From positions 36,953-100,952 of the forward strand of contig NZ_NGFO01000021.1 in assembly GCF_002149015.1 (NCBI RefSeq): a stretch of 64,000 nt of DNA, written 5' to 3'. A model generated the notes under the pieces. It did not search any database. It saw only the letters and a list, made by a program, of their open reading frames with translations, and was not told the DNA's origin. Within the stretch, counting starts at the first letter, position 1. Every line of letters starts with the position of its first letter. Below are positions 1-7,890 of this stretch, piece by piece. Source of the DNA: Gordonia lacunae. Lineage in GTDB: Bacteria; Actinomycetota; Actinomycetes; Mycobacteriales; Mycobacteriaceae. Made by a program: the position numbers and the translations under genes.

Positions 1-90
1 GCGCAGCAGCTGGGTGACCAGTTCGAGTCCGAGACCGCGCGAAGCGCCGGTGACGAACCAGGTGGCCGGTCGGTTGGTGGGATGGGTCAT
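1..90 (-). CDS. SDR-family oxidoreductase, N-terminal fragment cut by the window edge
   Basis: Only the first 30 codons are present; the rest lies left of the window. The start ATG is the complement of 88-90 and is preceded by a good AGGAGG ribosome site. The residues include FVTGASRGLG, the glycine-rich TGxxxGxG dinucleotide-binding turn of short-chain dehydrogenases, so the product is an NAD(P)H-binding oxidoreductase. The substrate cannot be told. It is divergent from the XRE regulator at 259 and shares with it a perfect inverted repeat, which suggests that regulator controls it. Confidence 0.85.
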   Translation of the reverse strand, partial: MTHPTNRPATWFVTGASRGLGLELVTQLLR

Positions 91-108
91 GATCGCCTCC
101 TGTGTGTT

Positions 109-136
109 CTCATCGGTTCGGCTGCGAACCGATGAG
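109..136. promoter_or_regulatory. Perfect 12-bp inverted repeat, putative operator of the SDR/XRE divergent pair
   Basis: CTCATCGGTTCG (109-120), a 4-base spacer, then CGAACCGATGAG (125-136): both arms match over all 12 bases. It lies 19-46 bases upstream of the SDR start and 123 or more bases upstream of the regulator, in the only intergenic space between them. Local XRE regulators commonly bind such sites. Assignment to the 259 regulator is inference. Confidence 0.7.
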
Positions 137-258
137 TCGAGAATGTCCCGTCGAAAGCGGTTGTGGGAGCTCGTAACCGGCCCCCGTGCACCCAGTCCGG
201 GCCAACCTAGGACTCGCAGGCCCAGGCGCGGACCGCCGGACTGACGCAGAATGGGATC

Positions 259-1125
259 ATGTCCGATCTCAACCGAGAACTCGCCGACTTCCTCCGTCGT
301 GCCCGATCCGCACGGGATCCCCGGGAGGCGGGACTACCCGACGACGGGCGCGTCCGTCGTGTCAAGGGACTGCGACGCGAGGAGGTCGCACTTCTGGCCG
401 GCGTGTCGACCGACTACTACACCCGCCTCGAGCAGGGTCGGCGCATCGTTCCCTCCACTCAGGTCATCGATGCGATCGCGCAGGCGCTGGGACTCGACGA
501 CGTCGGGCAGGGCCACCTGCGGAATCTGGTGTCGGCGACACGACCACCGCGCACATCTGGCCGGTCGCGAACGGCGGTACAACGAGTCCGACCTGGTTTA
601 CGACAGCTGCTTGACTCCCTCGACGCGCACCCCGCACTCGTTCTCGGTCGTCGTACCGAGGTCCTCGCCGCGAACCGGATGGCCCGAGCGCTCTTCGCCG
701 ACTTCGAACGGATGCCCGGCCGGGAACGAAACTACGCTCGCTGGATGCTCCTGTCCGAGTCGGCGCGCGATCTGTTCATCGATTGGGAAACGCAGGCGCG
801 CAGCGCCGTCGAGAGTCTGCGGCTGGAAGCCGGACGGATGGCGGGCGACCGCGACATCATCGAGCTCGTCGGTGAGCTGTCGCTGTCGAGTCCGGAGTTC
901 CGGCAGTGGTGGTCTGAGCACAGGGTCCACCAGCGCACGTTCGGCGCCAAGCGTCTGGCGCACCCGATCGTCGGCGAGCTGACCGTCGACTACGAAACCC
1001 TGACCCTGCCCGGAGACGATGAGCAGACGCTGTTCCTCTACACCACCGAACCGGGATCTCCGTCGCGTCAAGCGATCTCGATCCTCGCGAGTTGGAGCCA
1101 GCCCGCTCCGACTCCCTTCGAGTGA
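259..1125 (+). CDS. XRE-family HTH regulator with MmyB-like ligand-binding domain
   Basis: A 288-residue DNA-binding regulator. The helix-turn-helix is at about residues 34-61, containing GLRREEVALLAGVSTDYYTR, which is characteristic of the MmyB-like XRE group that so often adjoins SDR genes in actinobacteria. Residues of about 110-275 form the PAS-like MmyB domain, proposed to bind a fatty-acid-like ligand. The length is normal for the family. The start is the ATG before SDLNREL. It is divergent from the SDR fragment at 1-90 with the inverted repeat 109-136 between them, so autoregulation and control of the SDR gene are likely but inferred. Confidence 0.9.
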   Translation: MSDLNRELADFLRRARSARDPREAGLPDDGRVRRVKGLRREEVALLAGVSTDYYTRLEQGRRIVPSTQVIDAIAQALGLDDVGQGHLRNLVSATRPPRTSGRSRTAVQRVRPGLRQLLDSLDAHPALVLGRRTEVLAANRMARALFADFERMPGRERNYARWMLLSESARDLFIDWETQARSAVESLRLEAGRMAGDRDIIELVGELSLSSPEFRQWWSEHRVHQRTFGAKRLAHPIVGELTVDYETLTLPGDDEQTLFLYTTEPGSPSRQAISILASWSQPAPTPFE

Positions 1126-1131
1126 GGATGG

Positions 1132-1752
1132 TCAGAGATGTTCGACCGGTTGTCGCAACAGCGTCCGCAGTTTGTCCGGCGCGACCCGCCGGAAGTCGCT
1201 GAAGTAGACCTCGTGATGCCGCCCTCGCATGCGTAAACCGTTGTCGGGGATGAACCGATCGTGCATCTCGGTGAGGACCGGGCCCTCGTCGTCGAAGGAA
1301 CCGTGATGCAGCGTCTGTACGCACCGGCCCTCGTCCAGGGAGTCGATGCGGAGGTCGTCGAGCCGCGGCGGTGGCTTCTTCGCGCCCGCCTGCGCGACGG
1401 CGTCGTCGAGCATGTCATCGTCGATCCAGTCAGGGATCATCAGCATGAGAGTCCAACTCCAGCGGCCTTTGTCGCGTGCGCCGGTGAACGCGCTCATGTC
1501 GTCCGACCACCAGAGACCTTCGAGCGGTGGGACGACGTAGTCGCGCCCGAGTTCGCGACTGCTCGCGAACTTCAGCTTGTAGGCGACCGGGTACAGCGTC
1601 TCGATGGTCGCCGCGAACTGTGGCATGGTGTTGGGGTCGCCCGACCCGTCGATCATCAGGTAGCGCATCACGGGTATGTCGAGAACACGTAGCCGGCCTC
1701 GAGCGGCCTTGTACGCGTCGAGTGTCTTCTTGAAATCGACCTTCTCGGGCAC
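1132..1752 (-). CDS. GyrI-like small-molecule-binding domain protein
   Basis: A 206-residue soluble protein of the GyrI-like family, related to the effector-binding domains of drug-sensing regulators such as BmrR and Rob. Features are the N-terminal VDFKKTLDAYKAARG and PVMRYLMIDGSGDPN segment, the EGLWW motif and the C-terminal HHEVYFSDFRR. It has no DNA-binding domain. The start is a GTG (complement of 1750-1752). It lies 10 bases downstream of the DrrB-like permease, so it is probably co-transcribed with the exporter. A role as a drug-binding or drug-modifying partner is inference. Confidence 0.8.
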   Translation of the reverse strand: MPEKVDFKKTLDAYKAARGRLRVLDIPVMRYLMIDGSGDPNTMPQFAATIETLYPVAYKLKFASSRELGRDYVVPPLEGLWWSDDMSAFTGARDKGRWSWTLMLMIPDWIDDDMLDDAVAQAGAKKPPPRLDDLRIDSLDEGRCVQTLHHGSFDDEGPVLTEMHDRFIPDNGLRMRGRHHEVYFSDFRRVAPDKLRTLLRQPVEHL

Positions 1753-1762
1753 GTCGATGACC

Positions 1763-2566
1763 CTATCGGGGAATGCGCCGCCGTTCGTGGGTTCGGCGGG
1801 CGAGGAAATACGAGACTCCGCCGATGCCGAGGCTCCACCCGATCGCCGCTCCGACGCTGCCCGCTGGGACCGGGGCGTCGGTGAGGGTGCCGCGCAGGAC
1901 CTCGATGACGGGCGTGAACGGCTGATACTCGGCGAACTGGCGCAACCCGGCGGGCAGCGATTCGGCCGGGACGAAACCCGTACTGAGAAACGGCAGGATC
2001 GTGAGGAACATCGGTGTGTTGCTGGCGGTCTCCACGCTCTTGGCGGCCAGTCCGAGATAGACCGCCAGCCAGATCAGGGCGATGGCGAACATCGTGGTCA
2101 CCCCCAGCGCGGCCAGCCAGTCGAGTGAGCCGGCCGACGGCCGGAACCCGATCGCGACGGCGACGCCGAGGACGACGACGATGCTGAACAGGGCCTGGAT
2201 CAGGCTGGCGACCACGTGACCGGTCAGGACCGCGGAGCGGGCGATGTCCATCGTGCGGAATCGATTGATGATCCCCGATGTCATGTCCATGGCCACGACG
2301 ATGGCCGTGCCCTGGACCGCCGACGCGACGGTGACCAGCACGATCCCGGGCACCACGTAGTCGAGATAGGCGGCCCGTCCGCTGTCGCCGGATTGCGTGG
2401 TCATGCCGGCACCGAGCTGGCCGCCGAACACGAAGACGAAGAGCAGCAGGAAGACGACGGGGATCCCGACCAGCATCACGGTCAGTACCGGAAACCGGAT
2501 GAGCCGACGCACGTTTCGGCGCACCATGACCCGCGAGTCCGACATCGTGTGGGCCAGGGCCGTCAT
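1763..2566 (-). CDS. DrrB-type ABC-2 transporter permease
   Basis: A 267-residue integral membrane protein of the ABC-2 export class, with about six hydrophobic helices. The first begins near residue 24 (RFPVLTVMLVGIPVVFLLLF), followed by the family segment YLDYVVPGIVLVTVASAVQG. It forms the membrane half of an exporter with the ATPase at 2563-3531, whose stop overlaps this start by 4 bases (ATGA), a sign of translational coupling. DrrAB systems export hydrophobic drugs or lipids; the substrate here is unknown. Confidence 0.9.
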   Translation of the reverse strand: MTALAHTMSDSRVMVRRNVRRLIRFPVLTVMLVGIPVVFLLLFVFVFGGQLGAGMTTQSGDSGRAAYLDYVVPGIVLVTVASAVQGTAIVVAMDMTSGIINRFRTMDIARSAVLTGHVVASLIQALFSIVVVLGVAVAIGFRPSAGSLDWLAALGVTTMFAIALIWLAVYLGLAAKSVETASNTPMFLTILPFLSTGFVPAESLPAGLRQFAEYQPFTPVIEVLRGTLTDAPVPAGSVGAAIGWSLGIGGVSYFLARRTHERRRIPR

Positions 2567-3531
2567 GATGCTCCTCCGGCCTGATCGGGGTCGGCGATGT
2601 CGGGAGCGGGATCACCCGTGAGGGCGAAGAACACATCGTCGAGGGTCGGGGCATGGACAGCGACGTCGGCGACCGTGATCCCCGCGGCCTCGAGCCGATT
2701 CAGTGTGGTCCGCACCGTGGCGACGGTGTCGTCGGTCGCGATGTCGAGGCGTCGCGACTCGACGACGCGACGTGCATGCGGGAGCAGCGCGGCCGCCGCG
2801 TCGAACGAGTCGCGGTCGGCGAACGTCAGGCGCACCTCGGAATCGTGTACCCGGCTCTTCAACTCGGCGGCGGTGCCCTCGGCCACGATGTGCCCGTGGT
2901 CGAGAACGGCGATCCGGTCCGCGAGCCGGTCGGCCTCCTCCAGGTATTGGGTGGTGAGGAAGATCGTGACACCGTCGGCGGCGAGCCCGGAGATGGTGTC
3001 CCACAGCATCCGACGGCTTCTGGGGTCGAGACCGGTCGTCGGCTCGTCGAGGAAGATGACGCGCGGGATCGACACGAGCGTCATCGCGAGATCGAGTCGG
3101 CGCCGCATTCCGCCCGAATATGTCGACACCGGACGGTCCGCGGCCTCGACGAGGTCGAACTGTTCGATCAGCTCCCGCGTCCGGGCCCGCCCGCTGCGAC
3201 GACCCAGCCGGCGCAGGTCGGCCATGAGGGCGAGATTGGCCCGTCCGCTGAACAACTCGTCGACCGCAACCGATTGGCCGGTGACGCCGATGATCGCCCG
3301 GACCGCCCGGGTCTGCGCGACCGTGTCGTGTCCGCCGATGGTCACCGTCCCCGAGTCGGCGGGGAACAGGGTCGATGCGATGCCGACGGTGGTGGTCTTG
3401 CCGGAACCGTTGGGACCGAGGAGTGCGGTCACGCTCCCCGCGGGTACGTGCAGATCGATGCCGTCGAGAACACGGTGCTCGCCATAGCTTTTCGTGAGTC
3501 CGCTGATCTCGATGTCGGCGGCGGTGGTCAA
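2563..3531 (-). CDS. DrrA-type ABC transporter ATP-binding protein
   Basis: A 322-residue ATPase of the daunorubicin-resistance (DrrA) family. It has Walker A GPNGSGKT at residues 39-46, signature YSGGM at 138-142 and Walker B VIFLDEP at 158-164, followed by TTGLDPRSRR. The C-terminal extension of about 80 residues, ending near LDDVFFALTG, is the DrrA-specific regulatory tail. The initiation codon appears to be TTG (complement of 3529-3531). It is coupled to the permease by a 4-base overlap, with the GyrI-like gene behind. Confidence 0.92.
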   Translation of the reverse strand: MTTAADIEISGLTKSYGEHRVLDGIDLHVPAGSVTALLGPNGSGKTTTVGIASTLFPADSGTVTIGGHDTVAQTRAVRAIIGVTGQSVAVDELFSGRANLALMADLRRLGRRSGRARTRELIEQFDLVEAADRPVSTYSGGMRRRLDLAMTLVSIPRVIFLDEPTTGLDPRSRRMLWDTISGLAADGVTIFLTTQYLEEADRLADRIAVLDHGHIVAEGTAAELKSRVHDSEVRLTFADRDSFDAAAALLPHARRVVESRRLDIATDDTVATVRTTLNRLEAAGITVADVAVHAPTLDDVFFALTGDPAPDIADPDQAGGAS

Positions 3532-3562
3532 CCGATCGGGTCCGTCGCGCCGTGGGGGTCGA

Positions 3563-4048
3563 TCATCGATCGTGCGCGTCGAGTCGCGCCGCGACGTCGG
3601 CGGGGAACCCGCCGGTGGCGATCGGGCCCCAACTCGTCGGCGTGATGCGGATCAGCGACTTGCCCTGCGTCCGCATCGCGGCGCGGTACTCGTCCCAGTC
3701 CGGGTGCTCGCCGGAGATGCTGCGAAAGTAGTCGACCAGTGCGTCTTCGGCCTCGGGCATGTCGAGGACCTCGGCGTCGCCGTCGACCTGGACCCAGGCG
3801 CCGTTGAACTCGTCGGAGAGCACCACGACGCCGGCCACGGGGGTGCGGCGGAGGTTCGCGGCCTTGGCACGCCCGGGATAGGTCGAGATGACGATGCGGC
3901 CCTGCTGGTCGACGCCGCCGGTGACCGGTGACATCTGCGGACTGCCGGTGGATCGGACGGTGCTGAGGATCATGTGGTGACGCGGCCGGATGAACTCGAG
4001 CAGTCCGGCACGGTCGACACCATCGGCTTTCGCGACTGTTCTGGCCAT
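3563..4048 (-). CDS. PNPOx-like (FMN/F420-type) split-barrel oxidoreductase
   Basis: A 161-residue protein of the pyridoxamine-5'-phosphate-oxidase-like split-barrel fold. It shows the typical opening (RPRHHMILSTVRSTGSPQMSPV), then IVISTYPGRAKAANLRRTP, and a C-terminal RITPTSWGPIATGGFP. In actinobacteria the short TIGR03618-like members usually bind F420 or FMN and reduce small molecules; cofactor and substrate are not determinable here. It is 31 bases upstream of drrA on the same strand and may head the same transcript. The start is ATG at the complement of 4046-4048, with a weak ribosome site. Confidence 0.8.
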   Translation of the reverse strand: MARTVAKADGVDRAGLLEFIRPRHHMILSTVRSTGSPQMSPVTGGVDQQGRIVISTYPGRAKAANLRRTPVAGVVVLSDEFNGAWVQVDGDAEVLDMPEAEDALVDYFRSISGEHPDWDEYRAAMRTQGKSLIRITPTSWGPIATGGFPADVAARLDAHDR

Positions 4049-4058
4049 GCCGCCGACT

Positions 4059-4286
4059 TTACGCCGGGACCGGGCATCCCACGGCGAGCGCTGCGCGTTC
4101 CGTGGACTTGCCGGAGACGGTGACGGCGTCGTCGACCATGACGACGATGGTCGTGTCCGGGTCGTGGTCGTGGTCGTGGAACAGCGAGGTGTTGTATCCG
4201 GGGAGATCGCACAGGTGGGTCTCGCCCCGGAGCTCGCCGTGCGACCAGGCGGTGTGCGGTGAGCAGCCGAATGCCCGTGCGGGAGC
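4059..4286 (-). pseudogene. Relic C-terminus of a beta-lactamase-family serine hydrolase
   Basis: The 75 codons between the pyruvyl transferase stop (4287-4289) and the stop at 4059-4061 read without a plausible initiator in a frame that looks like protein: SHGELRGETHLCDLPGYNTS, then DPDTTIVVMVDDAV and a Cys near the end. This matches the last part of the mycobacterial class-C beta-lactamase/D-alanyl-D-alanine carboxypeptidase family (HxGELPGYN, then D.TVVV). The SxxK and YxN catalytic regions are missing. It reads as the remnant of a deleted gene. Identification is from motif memory only. Confidence 0.55.
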
Positions 4287-5594
4287 TCAGATACGGTGGG
4301 CCAGTACCGGCGGGACCGGATAGATCTCGACTGCCGTGGCGAGTTTGGCCGAGACTGCTCGCTCCCGCGCGATCGCGTCGAATCCGTGGCCGCTCGGCCG
4401 GTCCGGGACAGACATTCCGGAGTCGACGACGCTCCAGTCCGAGCCGGCATCGATCAGGGACCGATGCTTGGTGGAGTAGTACCCCGGCATCGCCACGACC
4501 GCGACCCCGGGATCGCCCGCGGCCGCGGCCATGAGGTGCGGATGGAACCGGGTGCTGATCCAGGTGTGGCGGTGCCCGGCGGGCAACCCGCCGAGCCAGA
4601 CATCGCGGAAGTTGAGCACGGTGGCGCCCGTCAACCGCGGACCGAGGAGAAAGGGAACCTCGTTGTCGTGCCCCGGTATTCCCTCGATGACGGTCACCGC
4701 TGAACCGGGCACGTCCCAGGCGTCGAGCGTCGTGCGCACGAAATCGGCCAGCGCCTCGACGCCGGTCGACCGGGGCCCGGCGAATTTCTCGGTGAGGTCG
4801 GATTGCAGGCAGAGCACGACCCCGTGCTCGGCCGGTGGATCGGTCTCGCGGTACAGCGGCGGCCGGGGCCGGTGGAGGGCCAGCCAGGCATCGTCGCCGG
4901 AATGCCGTGCGGCGACAGCGCCGTCGAGTACCTCCGACGATGCGGAGTCGCGCACATCCACGATGTCGAATGCGGCGAACGACTCGGTCAGCGCCGCCCA
5001 CGCCCGGCCCTGTAGAGCGGGAACCAGCCCCTGACCGGTCGCGGCCAGCCGGGCACCGGATCGCCGGGCCACCGCGGCAGCGGCGACGAACAGCGAGACA
5101 TGGTGCGGCCACACGGTGTTGAGGTAGCCACCACCGAGCAGGTGGATGGTGGTCGCGGAGTGCAGGAGGTCGACACCCGCGGTCACGCGCGGCGCCAGAC
5201 CGGTGTCGAGTGCGGCGGACGCGACCCATTCCCACGGCGCCTGCGGTTCGGCGCCCGCCGCATGGTTGGTCAACTGCCAGAGGGTGTCGACGACGAGCAT
5301 GTTCGGGTGGGCATCGCGCAGCAGGGTGGTGGCCGTACCGGGACTGTGGCAGTCGAGCACGACCGTGGCATTGGGCCGTACCCGGGCCAGATGCCGCAAC
5401 CATGTGCGCGCGATGAGTTCGTCACCGTAGTTGGGATGACCGGCCGGGGCCACCAGATAGATCACCTCGCCGGTGCCCATCGCGCGGCCGAGCCGGGAGT
5501 CGGCGGTGCGATGCCGGACCGCGGTGCCGATGCGATCGGCCAGGATGTCCGCGGGCCGGAACAGCGGGCGGTCGGTCGCCGGTCGTCTGGTCAC
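4287..5594 (-). CDS. Polysaccharide pyruvyl transferase family protein
   Basis: About 435 residues of the family that transfers pyruvate ketals onto cell-surface glycans. Hallmarks are GHPNYGDEL near residue 55, the central glycine-rich LLGGGYLN, GQGLVPA, and the C-terminal STRFHPHLMAAAAG signature. A GTG start at 5594 fits a leaderless transcript: TAACCT at the complement of 5603-5608 sits 8 bases before it. A TTG at 5603 is the alternative. No glycosyltransferase neighbours are present, so the acceptor is unknown. The relic serine hydrolase follows immediately. Confidence 0.85.
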   Translation of the reverse strand: MTRRPATDRPLFRPADILADRIGTAVRHRTADSRLGRAMGTGEVIYLVAPAGHPNYGDELIARTWLRHLARVRPNATVVLDCHSPGTATTLLRDAHPNMLVVDTLWQLTNHAAGAEPQAPWEWVASAALDTGLAPRVTAGVDLLHSATTIHLLGGGYLNTVWPHHVSLFVAAAAVARRSGARLAATGQGLVPALQGRAWAALTESFAAFDIVDVRDSASSEVLDGAVAARHSGDDAWLALHRPRPPLYRETDPPAEHGVVLCLQSDLTEKFAGPRSTGVEALADFVRTTLDAWDVPGSAVTVIEGIPGHDNEVPFLLGPRLTGATVLNFRDVWLGGLPAGHRHTWISTRFHPHLMAAAAGDPGVAVVAMPGYYSTKHRSLIDAGSDWSVVDSGMSVPDRPSGHGFDAIARERAVSAKLATAVEIYPVPPVLAHRI

Positions 5595-5669
5595 GGTCCC
5601 CAAGGTTACGGCGTCCCCGCGTGGCCGACACCGCCCGGACGGTGGGGTCGGTCTGAGGGTGTGCGAGGG

Positions 5670-7298
5670 CTAGCGGAATGTGCCTTCGAGGTAGGCGAGA
5701 GCGGCCTTGGCGTCGGTGACGGGTCCGCGGTAGCCGACGTACCCGTCGGGGCGGATGACGAACACTGTCGAACCATCCGGGAGGTAGCCGTCGGCGAACC
5801 GGCCGTCGGTGTCCCGGAGCAGCGGCAGGTCGGTGCTGCCGACCTGCGCCGTCGGTGCTGCGACCACGTGAATATCGAAGTGGCCGTGCGACTTCGCGGA
5901 GATCTCCGCGGCCAGGGATTCGAGGCCGGTGACATCTCCGGTACCGGCGGCGGCGTCCGCATACAGGACGAGTGAGTGGTCGACGCCGCCCAGTACGTCG
6001 AAGAGACGCAGCTGGTGATTGACCGACTCGCGACTGAGGCCCGCCGCGTCCGGTGCTCGTTCGCCCGCCCGCGGCGCGGCCGGCGCCGAAGGGACCGTCG
6101 ACCCGGCGACTGCGGGACTGTCGGCATAGGAGATCAGCAACTGTGCCTCGCGCCGCATGACGAAGTCGATGTCGGTGGAATCGGCACCGATGCCCTCGCG
6201 GGCGTCCCGGACGGTGCGTCCGACGACCTCTTCGCCGACGGGCCGGCGCTCGAGGTCGTAGCTGTCGAGGAGTTTTTCGGAGGCGACGCCGGCGACGGCG
6301 AGCGCGAGCTTCCAGGCGAGGTTGTGGGCATCCTGCACCCCGGTGTTCATGCCCTGCGCCCCCGTCGGCGGATGGATGTGCGCGGCATCGCCGGCGACGA
6401 ACACCCGTCCGCGGCCGTAGGAATCGACGATGCGGTGACTGATCCGGAACACCGAAGACCATCGCAGGTCCGAGACCGACGCGGGTTCGGGCGAGAGTCG
6501 ATCGACGACGGCCTGGATGTGGGACAGTTCCGGGGCCCGCGTTCCCTCGAAGCCGTGCGCCACACCGTCCCCACCGTTCGTCGGCGCGACCGCGAGCTCC
6601 TCGGGGACCAGCATCGACATCCGGTAGCGCCCGCGGCCGGGCAGCGGGATGCACACCAGCTGGTCGTCGGTGGTGCCGTCCGCGTTCTGGTGCATCGACC
6701 GGACGGCGTAGCCACGGGGCATCGACCAGTCCACCGCGACGTCGCCGAGCATGTACTGCTCGGTGAAGGCAGCGCCCTCGAAGCTCAGCCCCAGTCCCTT
6801 GCGCACAACGCTGTGCGCACCGTCGGCGCCGAGCAGATAATCCGCTCGGACGGTGGTCTCGCCGTCCGGACCCGTGAGGGTGACGGTCACGCCGTCGGCG
6901 TCCTGTTCGAACGCCGATACCGCTGTGCCCCGGTCGATCTCGGTGCCGAGATCGGTGAGGCGCTCGCGGAGGATGCGCTCGGTGGCGTATTGGGGCAGCA
7001 GGTGGAAACGGTAGGGGACGTCGGGCGGTGTCGTGAGGTCGACCCGTGAGACCTGGTTTCCGTTGACGTAGACGAGTTGGCCACGCATCTCCAGGCCCGC
7101 GTCGAGCACTTTTCCCACGACGCCCATGCTCTCGAACACCTCGAGAGTGCGGGGCTGGATGCCCACGGCCTTGGCGTACTGCGGAGGCTCGAGGAGCGGA
7201 TCGACGATGCGCACGCCGATTCCGCGTCTGCGCAGTTCGACTGCGGCGGTCAAGCCGATGGGGCCGGCACCGGCGATCAGAACATCGACTTCGGTCAT
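5670..7298 (-). CDS. FAD-dependent aromatic monooxygenase (PheA/TfdB type)
   Basis: A 542-residue flavoprotein hydroxylase. It has the N-terminal FAD-binding GAGPIG at residues 10-15, the mid-protein DG motif YLLGADGAHSVVRKGLG, and the GD motif VFVAGDAAHIHPPTGAQGMN. The C-terminal 120 residues or so form the thioredoxin-like domain of PheA/TfdB/RdmE-type enzymes. These use NAD(P)H and O2 to hydroxylate phenols or polyketides. The ATG at the complement of 7296-7298 has a strong GGGAGGA site. No ring-cleavage genes adjoin it, so the substrate is open. The gap before the neighbouring NYN gene suggests it is monocistronic. Confidence 0.9.
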   Translation of the reverse strand: MTEVDVLIAGAGPIGLTAAVELRRRGIGVRIVDPLLEPPQYAKAVGIQPRTLEVFESMGVVGKVLDAGLEMRGQLVYVNGNQVSRVDLTTPPDVPYRFHLLPQYATERILRERLTDLGTEIDRGTAVSAFEQDADGVTVTLTGPDGETTVRADYLLGADGAHSVVRKGLGLSFEGAAFTEQYMLGDVAVDWSMPRGYAVRSMHQNADGTTDDQLVCIPLPGRGRYRMSMLVPEELAVAPTNGGDGVAHGFEGTRAPELSHIQAVVDRLSPEPASVSDLRWSSVFRISHRIVDSYGRGRVFVAGDAAHIHPPTGAQGMNTGVQDAHNLAWKLALAVAGVASEKLLDSYDLERRPVGEEVVGRTVRDAREGIGADSTDIDFVMRREAQLLISYADSPAVAGSTVPSAPAAPRAGERAPDAAGLSRESVNHQLRLFDVLGGVDHSLVLYADAAAGTGDVTGLESLAAEISAKSHGHFDIHVVAAPTAQVGSTDLPLLRDTDGRFADGYLPDGSTVFVIRPDGYVGYRGPVTDAKAALAYLEGTFR

Positions 7299-7416
7299 GG
7301 AATCCTCCCGTGGCCGGCAGTCGCCGACGCTGAGAGGATTATCGGCCGACCGGACGCCGACGCGGTGCGAGAACGGAGAAAAACCGGGCGCCGAACAGTC
7401 GTCGTGGTGCGCTGGA

Positions 7417-7830
7417 CTATCTCGGGATGGCGGCCGGGCCGATCGCCCGCGCGCCCAGGCGCGCGATCCTCGCCCGCAGCTCGCGGTCGGCGGTCACCAC
7501 GATCCGGTCCCGATGCGGGTCCGAGTCGGCGACGACGTCGACGATCGTGTCGTCGCCCACGGCGGGTGCATCCACGACCCGGACGTGTTCGCTCGCTTCG
7601 ACACCGCGGGCCCGGCCCTCGACCACGAGCACCACCTCGAGTGGTCCCGGCAGTCCCTCGAGCCCGCGGACCGCGATGGACTCGAGTCGTGAGCGCAGTC
7701 GCTCGGCGGCTCCGCGACGGTCGCGCCACCACCCGTCAGGCACCGAACCGACGACGTTGGCGCCGTCCACGATGAGCAGCGGCCGGGTGTCGGCCGAGTG
7801 ATGGGGTCGGTCACCGGACGGGGCGGACAT
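7417..7830 (-). CDS. NYN (PIN-like) domain protein, putative RNase
   Basis: About 137 residues with the YacP/NYN signature LLIVDGANVVGS near the N-terminus, a WWRDR block, and later acidic segments (VGDDTIVDVV, VVTADRELRARI) that would complete the metal-binding pocket of a PIN-like nuclease. Actinobacterial homologues are sometimes labelled NTP pyrophosphohydrolase, which the sequence does not support. Three closely spaced in-frame starts exist (complements of 7842 GTG, 7839 ATG, 7830 ATG); the last is used here without strong ribosome-site evidence. Confidence 0.75.
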   Translation of the reverse strand: MSAPSGDRPHHSADTRPLLIVDGANVVGSVPDGWWRDRRGAAERLRSRLESIAVRGLEGLPGPLEVVLVVEGRARGVEASEHVRVVDAPAVGDDTIVDVVADSDPHRDRIVVTADRELRARIARLGARAIGPAAIPR

Positions 7831-7890
7831 GCCAACCATCACCGCACACCCGGCCCGTCGAGGGCAAGTGCGTCGGTACGGTCGTGCCGA

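Noticed and set aside
4130..4190. GTCGTG short tandem repeat
   Set aside because: It lies within the relic hydrolase and encodes an HDHDHD run; too short and irregular to call separately.
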